Below are positions 57,856 through 64,000 of a stretch of DNA of 64,000 bases, in pieces. This stretch comes from JAENVU01 sp963801105. Lineage in GTDB: Bacteria > Actinomycetota > Acidimicrobiia > IMCC26256 > JAENVU01. A program made the position numbers and the translations under genes. Under the pieces are notes generated by a model. That model was not told where the DNA came from and did not search any database. It was given only the letters and a program-made list of their open reading frames with translations. Location of the stretch: NCBI GenBank assembly GCA_963801105.1, contig CAWDDH010000003.1, positions 682,001-746,000 of the forward strand. The letters are read 5' to 3'. Positions within the stretch are counted from its first letter, which is position 1, and each line of letters starts with the position of its first letter.

Positions 57856-60204
57856 CTAGTACGCGGTGCCGGTGACGCCCGTCTCGGCCTCGGCCGCGAC
57901 GAAGATCTCGGACTCCTCGGCGAACGAGCCGCCCTTGCGCTTCGAGAACATGACCGCTCCGGTCAGGACGATCACGCCGGCCAGCGCGATGACATAGCGG
58001 ATGTCGTTGTCGCGCAGCGAGATGATCGCGGGCAGGATCAGCAGGGAGACGAGGTTCATCACCTTGATGAGCGGGTTCAACGCCGGACCCGCGGTGTCCT
58101 TGAACGGGTCGCCGACGGTGTCACCGATGACGGCCGCCTTGTGCGACTCGGAGCCCTTCCCGCCCTCGTTGCCGTCCTCGATGTACTTCTTCGCGTTGTC
58201 CCAAGCGCCGCCGGAGTTGGACAGGAAGTTGGCCATGAGCTGGCCCGTGAGGATCACACCGGCCAGGAACGCGCCGAGGGCGAAGTAGTTGATGCCGAAG
58301 CCCACGATCACCGGTGTGAGCACGGCGAGCAGCGCCGGGGTGGCGAGCTCCCGGAGCGAGGCCGCGGTGCAGATGTCGATCACCGGTCCGTAGTCGGGCT
58401 TCTTCGTCCCGGCCATGATCCCGCCGTCGGCGAACTGGCTGCGCACCTCCTGGACCACGACGCCGGCCGTGCGGCCCACCGCGCGGATGGCGAGCGCCGA
58501 GAACAGGAACGCCACCGAGCCGCCGATCAGCAGACCGATGAAGGTCTTCGGGTCCGCCACGTTCATCTGAGTCGTCAAGCTTCTGAACACCTTCGGGCCG
58601 CTCGGCAGGTTGAGCTCCTGGCCGATGGTCTCGATGAACGAGGCGAACAGCGCCACGGAGGCGATCACGGCGGAGCCGATCGCGAAGCCCTTGGTGACTG
58701 CCTTCGTCGTGTTCCCGACCGCGTCGAGGCTCACCATGATGCGCTCGGGCTCGCCTTCGAACTCACCGGACATCTCGGCGATGCCGGCGGCGTTGTCCGC
58801 GACCGGACCGAAGGTGTCCTCCGAGACCACCACACCCGTCGTGGCGAGCATGCCCATACCGGTGAGGGCGACCAGGTAGAAGATGAACTGGATGTTGCCG
58901 TCGCCCATCGCGATCGCCACGCCGAGGGCGCCGCAGATCGCGATGATGGCGTAGACGCTTGACTCGAGCCCGGAGCTGATACCGGACAGCACGACCGTGG
59001 CGGGCCCGGTCCGGGACGCCTCGGCGATCTCGCGGACGGGAGACGTCTCGGTCGAGGTGAAGTACTCGGTCAGCCGGCTCAGGATCTGCGCGAGCACGAG
59101 ACCCGATACGACCGCGCCGAAGCACTTCCAGCCGGCGTTCGAGTAGTCGTTGCCCACGTAGCCGAATGCGACGACCGCGGTGCCGACGACGGTGAGCAAC
59201 CCGGCGGTCAGGAAGCCCCGGTTGATCGGGGCCATGGCCGACTTGTCCTTGTCGGTGGCGCGGACGGCGAACACGCCGATGATCGAGGCGAGCACACCGA
59301 TCGCGCGGGCGGCCAGGGGGAAGATCAGACCGAGGGCCGGGTTGGCGCCGATCGACTTGAACGCGGCGACGCCGAGAATGATCGAGGCCACCAGCGTGAC
59401 CTCGTAGGACTCGAAGAGGTCGGCCGCCATACCGGCGCAGTCACCGACGTTGTCGCCGACGTTGTCGGCGATGGTGGCGGGGTTGCGGGGATCGTCCTCC
59501 GGGATGCCCGCCTCGACCTTGCCCACGAGGTCGGCGCCGACGTCCGCGGCCTTCGTGAAGATGCCGCCACCGACCCGAAGGAACAGCGCGAGCAACGAGC
59601 CGCCGAAGCCGAAGCCGATGAGCATGGCGGACGCGGTGTTCTGGAACACCATGATGATGATGGTCGCCCCGAGCAGACCGAGGCCGACGGTGAACATTCC
59701 GGCCACACCACCGGTACGGAACGCGACCTTGAGCGCGGCCGGCAGCGATCCGGCCTTGGCGGCCGCGGCGGTACGTACGTTGCCGCGCACCGCGAGACTC
59801 ATGCCGATGAAGCCGGTGAGCCCCGACATCAGGCAGCCGGCGATGAACGCAAGCGTGCGGAACGCACCCGAAGCGACGAACGAGAGACCCTCGGAGCCGC
59901 CATGGAACGAGGCGGGCTTGGCGACCTCGGTGGCGGTCGCGAACACGATGACCGCGAGTGGGATCACGATCACGGCGATCGTCTTGAACTGGCGCTTGAG
60001 GTACGCCATCGCGCCCTCCTGGATCGCCAGCGCGATCTCGACCATGGTCGGGGTCCCGGTCTCGGACTCCAACACGCCGCGCATGAGGAAGAACCCGACG
60101 GCGATCGCGATCAGCGCGGTGACCGCCGAGAACACCAGCCAGAACCACTCACTCGAACCGAGTTCGAAGACCTGGTAACTGCCTTCGGCGATGACGGTGC
60201 TCAT
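57856..60204 (-). CDS. hppA: Proton-translocating membrane pyrophosphatase, K+-independent type
   Basis: A 782-residue protein with about 16 membrane helices that pumps ions using pyrophosphate. The start ATG at 60204 gives MSTVIAEGSYQVFELGSSEW. Substrate motifs are intact: DVGADLVGKVEAGIPEDDPR, then DNVGDNVGDCAGMAADLF and the late DNAKKYIEDG. The position that sets K+ dependence carries Lys501 with Thr504 (GNTTKAVTKGFAIGSA), the form found in K+-independent enzymes. The upstream 28 residues of a longer frame are not conserved. It is in a potassium-related neighbourhood but should not need K+. Confidence 0.96.
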   Translation of the reverse strand: MSTVIAEGSYQVFELGSSEWFWLVFSAVTALIAIAVGFFLMRGVLESETGTPTMVEIALAIQEGAMAYLKRQFKTIAVIVIPLAVIVFATATEVAKPASFHGGSEGLSFVASGAFRTLAFIAGCLMSGLTGFIGMSLAVRGNVRTAAAAKAGSLPAALKVAFRTGGVAGMFTVGLGLLGATIIIMVFQNTASAMLIGFGFGGSLLALFLRVGGGIFTKAADVGADLVGKVEAGIPEDDPRNPATIADNVGDNVGDCAGMAADLFESYEVTLVASIILGVAAFKSIGANPALGLIFPLAARAIGVLASIIGVFAVRATDKDKSAMAPINRGFLTAGLLTVVGTAVVAFGYVGNDYSNAGWKCFGAVVSGLVLAQILSRLTEYFTSTETSPVREIAEASRTGPATVVLSGISSGLESSVYAIIAICGALGVAIAMGDGNIQFIFYLVALTGMGMLATTGVVVSEDTFGPVADNAAGIAEMSGEFEGEPERIMVSLDAVGNTTKAVTKGFAIGSAVIASVALFASFIETIGQELNLPSGPKVFRSLTTQMNVADPKTFIGLLIGGSVAFLFSALAIRAVGRTAGVVVQEVRSQFADGGIMAGTKKPDYGPVIDICTAASLRELATPALLAVLTPVIVGFGINYFALGAFLAGVILTGQLMANFLSNSGGAWDNAKKYIEDGNEGGKGSESHKAAVIGDTVGDPFKDTAGPALNPLIKVMNLVSLLILPAIISLRDNDIRYVIALAGVIVLTGAVMFSKRKGGSFAEESEIFVAAEAETGVTGTAY

Positions 60205-60368
60205 CAGCTGTAGTGCTCCTTGGTGTGTCGATACGCGCCGCGCCAGGACCCGGCGCTCACAGCCCAGGGACGGTATGGGGGCCGTCACGAGCGAGTCAAT
60301 CTAGCCAAGCAACCGCGTGGGGCGCCGAAACGGCTGGGGGACACCACGAATCGCGTCTGGACGACGGA

Positions 60369-62210
60369 TCAGACGTGGTACGGCACGGACGTCACGACGG
60401 TGCCCTTGCGGAACAGCAGCCGACCCTTGAGGAACAGCGCGCTCTGGTTGTGGAGGAGCTGTCCCCACCACGATCCGACCACGAACTCCGGAATGACCAC
60501 CGTGACGACGTCGTTGCTGCGCACCGCATCCAGCTCGTCCACGAAGCGCAGGACCGGTCGCGCAAGCTCCCGGTACGGCGAGAACACGATCTCCAAGGGG
60601 ACGTCGATGTTGAACCGCGACCACTCCCTGGCGATCTTCTCCTGTTCCTCCTCGTCCGAGACCACCGTCACCGCGAGGAGCCGCGTCGGTCGCATCGAAC
60701 GGGCGTAGGCGAGCGCCTCGAGCACGCCTCGGTGCACGCTGCCCACGAGCACCACGACCGTGTGGTTCATGGGCCTTGGTCGATAGTCCGGATCCGCCCT
60801 CAGCCCCCGTTCCACGGTCGCGTAGTGGGAATGGATGCTCTTGAACAACAGGATGATGAAGGGAATCACCACGATCGGAACCCACGCACCGCCCTTGAAC
60901 TTGGTGATCGCGATCACCAGCAGGATGACGAACGTGGTGAACGAGCCGACGCCGTTCAGCCACGCGTTGAACTTCCAGCGCGGCTGACGCTCCTTCTGAT
61001 GGTGGCGGACCATGCCCGCCTGCGACAGCGTGAACGACGTGAACACGCCGACGGCGTAGAGCGGGATCAGCGCGTTGGTGAGTCCGCCGAAGGCGACCAA
61101 CAGGAGCGCCGCGGCGCCGGCGAGCACCAGGACGCCGTTGGAGAACACGAGCCGGTCCCCCCGGTTCGCGAGCTGTCTCGGGAGGTACCGGTCCTGAGCG
61201 ATGATCGACGAGAGGCGCGGGAAGTCGGCGTAGGCGGTGTTGGCCGCCAGGGTCAGGATCGCGGCCGTCGCGAACTGCAACACCACGTAGATGGGCCCGT
61301 TGCCGAACACGAGCAAGCCCATCTGGGAGAAGACGGTCTGGTCGTGGCTGGGATACGGGTGCACGCGATGCGCCAGGACCGAGACCCCGAAGAAGAGCGA
61401 GCCGAGGATGATTCCCATCCACGTCAGGGTCATCGCAGCGTTCTTCGACTCGGGTCGGCGGAACGCGGGGACGCCGTTGGAGATGGCCTCGACACCCGTC
61501 AGCGCGACCGCACCGGACGAGAATCCCTTGAGAATGAGGAACAGACCGAGCGTGCCACCGACCTCGCGGGTGCCCTCGAACTCCGACTTGTCGAACGGCA
61601 CGTGGCCGAGGTGCCCGAAGTAGCTCTGGAACAGGCCGTACCCGATCAGCAGGGTGAGCACCGAGATGTAGATGTAGGTGGGGACCGCGAAGATGCGGCC
61701 CGACTCCTTGACGCCACGCAGGTTCAGCAGCGTGATCATGCCGATGAGGATCAGCCCGATCTCGACGCGGTAGTCGATGAGATCCCGGAACGCGGGGATG
61801 GAGATGATCGCGGCGACCCCCGCCGAGATCGACACCGCCACGGTGAGGATGTAGTCGACGAGGAGCGATGCGCCGGCGATGAGCGACGGCATCTCACCGA
61901 GGTTCTCGCGGCTCACGACGTACGAGCCACCTCCGCTCGGGTACGCGTGGATCGTCTGGCGGTAGGACGTGATGACGATCGCGAGGATCAGCGCGACGGC
62001 GATCGAGATCGGGATCAGGGAGTTCAGCCCGAGGGCGAGGCTCGAGGTGCCGAGCGCGGTGACGAAGAGGATCTCCTCCGTCGCGTAGGCCGTCGAGGAG
62101 ATCGCGTCGGAGGAAAACACCGCGAGCGCGATGACCTTCGAGAGTCGCTGGTGCTCCTGATCCGCGGTGGCCAGGGGCCTGCCCACCAGGATGCGCTTGA
62201 CGACAGACAC
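60369..62210 (-). CDS. KimA/KUP-like APC-family potassium importer
   Basis: A 613-residue APC-superfamily transporter: VFSSDAISSTAYATEEILFV, PSGGGSYVVSRENLG, ALTGVEAISNGVPAFRRPES and about 12 helices, then a cytoplasmic C-terminal domain of about 150 residues (NHTVVVLVGSVHRGVLEALA, VVTVVIPEFVVGSWW). This arrangement matches KimA (YdaO) of Bacillus, a K+ importer that is shut by c-di-AMP. The mycobacterial homologue Rv2690c also lies beside ceoB/ceoC. Regulation by c-di-AMP here is inference; I saw no riboswitch in the 90-base upstream gap. Confidence 0.85.
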   Translation of the reverse strand: MSVVKRILVGRPLATADQEHQRLSKVIALAVFSSDAISSTAYATEEILFVTALGTSSLALGLNSLIPISIAVALILAIVITSYRQTIHAYPSGGGSYVVSRENLGEMPSLIAGASLLVDYILTVAVSISAGVAAIISIPAFRDLIDYRVEIGLILIGMITLLNLRGVKESGRIFAVPTYIYISVLTLLIGYGLFQSYFGHLGHVPFDKSEFEGTREVGGTLGLFLILKGFSSGAVALTGVEAISNGVPAFRRPESKNAAMTLTWMGIILGSLFFGVSVLAHRVHPYPSHDQTVFSQMGLLVFGNGPIYVVLQFATAAILTLAANTAYADFPRLSSIIAQDRYLPRQLANRGDRLVFSNGVLVLAGAAALLLVAFGGLTNALIPLYAVGVFTSFTLSQAGMVRHHQKERQPRWKFNAWLNGVGSFTTFVILLVIAITKFKGGAWVPIVVIPFIILLFKSIHSHYATVERGLRADPDYRPRPMNHTVVVLVGSVHRGVLEALAYARSMRPTRLLAVTVVSDEEEQEKIAREWSRFNIDVPLEIVFSPYRELARPVLRFVDELDAVRSNDVVTVVIPEFVVGSWWGQLLHNQSALFLKGRLLFRKGTVVTSVPYHV

Positions 62211-62286
62211 CCTTGCTCCCGAGTCGGCGCCGAACGAAGGAGGGAGTCTGACACGCTCGAGCCCGCCACCGACGGCTCGGCGGCGC

Positions 62287-62292
62287 TAGCTT
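62287..62292 (+). promoter_or_regulatory. Leaderless -10 box (TAGCTT) of the trkA-like gene
   Basis: TAGCTT ends nine bases before the ATG at 62302. It shares the 91-base gap with the divergent KimA-like gene. Confidence 0.4.
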
Positions 62293-62301
62293 TCGTCCTC
62301 G

Positions 62302-62970
62302 ATGCGAGTCGCGATCGCCGGTGCCGGAAACGTCGGGCAGCACGCTGCCAACTCCCTGCTCGAGGCCGGCCACGAGGTGCTCCTCATCGAGCAGAACCAG
62401 AACGTCGTCGACCGCGCGACCGTCGACAAGCGGATCGAGTGGCACGTCGGCGATGCGTGCGAGGTCTCGTCCCTGCGGGAGGCCGGGCTCGACCGCTGCG
62501 AGGTCCTCGTGGCGGCAACCGGTGACGACGAGGACAACCTGGTGGTGTCGCTCCTCGCGAAGCAGGAGTTCGCCATCCCCCGGGTGATCGCCCGGGTCAA
62601 CCACCCCAAGAACGAGTGGATGTTCACCGAGAACTGGGGCGTCGACCTCTTCGTCAGCACGCCGACGCTGATCACCGCGATGGTCGAGGAGGCCGTCAGC
62701 GTCGGCCGGCTCGTGGAGATCCTGCGCTTCGAGGGCGGGCTCGCCCGCCTGGTCGAGGTCACCCTGGCCGAGGACGCCGGCGTGGTCGGCCGATCGATCG
62801 CCGAGATCGCCCTGCCCCGGGACGCGACGATCGTGGCCATCCTGCGGGACGAGCACCTCGAGGTCCCGCGCGGCGACACGGTCTTCGCCGCCGGCGACGA
62901 GGTGCTGGCGCTGGTGACGCCGGACTCCGAGGACCAGATGCGCGAGATCCTCACCGGCCCGCCCACCTGA
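62302..62970 (+). CDS. TrkA/RCK potassium regulatory protein (CeoB-like)
   Basis: A 222-residue soluble protein. RCK_N starts MRVAIAGAGNVGQHAANSLL with GxGxxG and HEVLLIEQN, binding NAD(H) or a nucleotide, and RCK_C follows around residue 140 (GLARLVEVTLAEDAGVVGRS, GDEVLALVTPDSEDQM). It is divergent from the KimA-like gene and close to a second RCK gene, as ceoB and ceoC are in mycobacteria. No TrkH/KtrB channel gene is in the window, so the RCK pair's partner is unknown. Confidence 0.92.
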   Translation: MRVAIAGAGNVGQHAANSLLEAGHEVLLIEQNQNVVDRATVDKRIEWHVGDACEVSSLREAGLDRCEVLVAATGDDEDNLVVSLLAKQEFAIPRVIARVNHPKNEWMFTENWGVDLFVSTPTLITAMVEEAVSVGRLVEILRFEGGLARLVEVTLAEDAGVVGRSIAEIALPRDATIVAILRDEHLEVPRGDTVFAAGDEVLALVTPDSEDQMREILTGPPT

Positions 62971-62986
62971 GCGAGCGCGGCGCCCC

Positions 62987-63340
62987 CTAGGCGAGCAGCT
63001 CGTACGCGGGGTTGTATACGACGTTCTCGTTGCCCTCGCGGATGACCACGCCGTCGATGACCACGCGGCGACCGGGCGTCATCCCCCGGACCCGGGCCCG
63101 CCCGAGGAACACCGCGACCGCCGCGGCCCGCCCGTCGGTGATCGTGACCTCGATCGCCGGGGCGCCGGCGCGCGGCACGATCCGGAGCGAGGTGATCTCA
63201 CCCGCGAAGCGCGCCGGCTTCCTCGGCTCGAGCGCGTCGATCGGGGTCAGGCCCAGGTTGTCGCAGAACTCCTTGAGCCGCTCACGGTCGGACTCCTCGA
63301 CCGAGCGGCCGACCCGCCGGACGAAGCCGCGAACACCCAT
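62987..63340 (-). CDS. OB-fold nucleic-acid-binding protein, Rv2694c-like
   Basis: A 117-residue protein. An N-terminal helical region (DRERLKEFCDNLGLTPIDAL) leads to an OB-fold: RKPARFAGEITSLRIVPRAG, VTITDGRAAAVAVFLGRARV and GMTPGRRVVIDGVVI. The C-terminus is NVVYNPAYELLA. The order of KimA-like permease, RCK, RCK and OB-fold genes parallels the mycobacterial Rv2690c-Rv2694c region. It converges with the first RCK gene and is divergent from the second. Function unknown. Confidence 0.85.
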   Translation of the reverse strand: MGVRGFVRRVGRSVEESDRERLKEFCDNLGLTPIDALEPRKPARFAGEITSLRIVPRAGAPAIEVTITDGRAAAVAVFLGRARVRGMTPGRRVVIDGVVIREGNENVVYNPAYELLA

Positions 63341-63425
63341 GTCGTCTCCTGCATCTCGAGCCGGAATCCGCACGGTATCGCCGATAGCATCAACCTCGCC
63401 CGCTCGGAGATCCAGGAGGACCGCT

Positions 63426-64000
63426 GTGCACGTCGTCGTGGTGGGGTGCGGACGCGTCGGGAGCGAGCTCGCGGGGACCCTCGAGCAACAGGGGCACACT
63501 GTCGCGGTCATCGACAAGAAGAAGGACGCCTTCCGGCGTCTCCCCAAGGGATTCGGCGGCTACCGGATCGTCGGGTTCGGCTTCGACCGCGACACCCTCG
63601 AGGACGCCGGGGTGCGCGACGCCGGGGCCGTCGCGGCGGTCACGAGCGGGGACAACTCGAACATCATGGCCGCACGCGTCGCTCGCGAGACGTTCGAGGT
63701 CGAGCGGGTCGTCGCCCGCATCTACGACCCGCGCCGCGCCGCGATCTACCAGCGGCTCGGCATCCCCACTGTCGCGACGGTCTCCTGGACCACCGACCAG
63801 GTGATGCGCCGGCTGCTCCCTGGCGAGAGCCCGGCGGACTGGACCGACGCGTCCGGCGCCGTCGGACTCGTGGAGCGGAACCTTCCGGCCGGATGGGTCG
63901 GCAAGAAGCTGAGCGGCCTCGACGAACCGGGCAGCCTCACGGTGACCGCGGTCACGCGACTCGGATCGGCACAGGTCGTGCGGCCCGATCTCGTCGGCCA
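63426..64000 (+). CDS. Second TrkA/RCK protein (cut by window edge)
   Basis: 191 residues are visible, from GTG at 63426 after an AGGAGG ribosome site. RCK_N: MHVVVVGCGRVGSELAGTLE, then HTVAVIDKKKDAFRRLPKGF, RIVGFGFDRDTLEDAGVRDA and VAAVTSGDNSNIMAARVARE. The sequence runs off the right edge inside the C-terminal part (LTVTAVTRLGSAQVVRPDLV). It matches CeoC and, with the other RCK gene, probably forms hetero-oligomers (inference). Confidence 0.92.
   Translation, partial: MHVVVVGCGRVGSELAGTLEQQGHTVAVIDKKKDAFRRLPKGFGGYRIVGFGFDRDTLEDAGVRDAGAVAAVTSGDNSNIMAARVARETFEVERVVARIYDPRRAAIYQRLGIPTVATVSWTTDQVMRRLLPGESPADWTDASGAVGLVERNLPAGWVGKKLSGLDEPGSLTVTAVTRLGSAQVVRPDLVG

Noticed and set aside
60205..62301. 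ydaO-type c-di-AMP riboswitch upstream of hppA or the KimA-like gene
   Set aside because: The available gaps (164 and 91 bases) show no conserved structure, and the second is too short.
60213..62525. A 770-codon plus-strand frame opposite the KimA-like gene
   Set aside because: Charged, domain-free translation lying across real genes; shadow of the minus-strand transporter.

Overview
The window is GC-rich bacterial DNA from an actinobacterium, and I would guess class Acidimicrobiia (inference). The reasons are the SigR/RsrA pair, F420-linked families (a Ddn-type reductase and a DUF2342 metalloprotease), an LppM-type lipoprotein, KdpF preceded by a second microprotein, a Lys/Ala-rich tail on topoisomerase I, and probable leaderless promoters with a TAnnnT box 6-9 bases before the start codon. 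There is no rRNA, CRISPR array, insertion sequence or integrase.

Layout. 1-9.1 kb: an acyl-CoA-dehydrogenase-like flavoprotein (cut by the left edge), an LppM-like lipoprotein and ClpC on the minus strand, then a polyprenyl diphosphate synthase, a Ddn-type reductase, a PadR regulator with its membrane partner and a cytochrome P450 on the plus strand, meeting an alpha/beta hydrolase. 9.2-23.3 kb: a long minus-strand run of cofactor genes: a DUF2342 metalloprotease, tilS, hpt, ftsH, folE, folP, a catalytically altered phosphatase-like protein, folB, folK, a DUF2520 protein, panC, nadB, nadC, coaX, an epimerase and an acyltransferase. Many of these genes overlap by four bases. 23.3-27 kb: SigR with its zinc anti-sigma factor, a GNAT, and a second ECF sigma factor coupled to a membrane-anchored beta-propeller. 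27-30.3 kb: a large exported TIG/Calx-beta protein. 30.4-31.8 kb: a DUF2892 protein behind a CsoR-type palindrome, and a nitrilase.

31.9-42.3 kb looks like an accessory island ending at a tRNA-Thr gene: a sulfatase-fold membrane protein, a CPBP protease, a methyltransferase, and a series of whole or broken class III cyclase genes. Three 125-bp repeats that resemble the tRNA-Thr lie on the 3' side of the real tRNA in the same orientation, which suggests repeated insertion at that site. 42.3-48.2 kb returns to core genes (holB, tmk, an MFS transporter, topA, then a DedA protein on the plus strand). 48.9-64 kb is about potassium and energy: kdpFABCDE with a stand-alone DUF4118 protein, a proton-pumping pyrophosphatase of the K+-independent type, a KimA-like K+ importer and two TrkA/RCK proteins around an OB-fold protein.

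Sequence quality. Several genes are broken by single-base shifts while the protein reads on correctly in another frame. The kdpA-kdpE block (48.9-56.7 kb) is by far the worst, and most shifts I resolved are one added base. I treat kdp, tilS, the 25-27 kb sigma/propeller pair and the TIG gene as probably intact genes with sequence errors. The cyclase remnants at 34.9-36.3 kb and 37.4-37.8 kb look truly decayed, because they lack whole domains.
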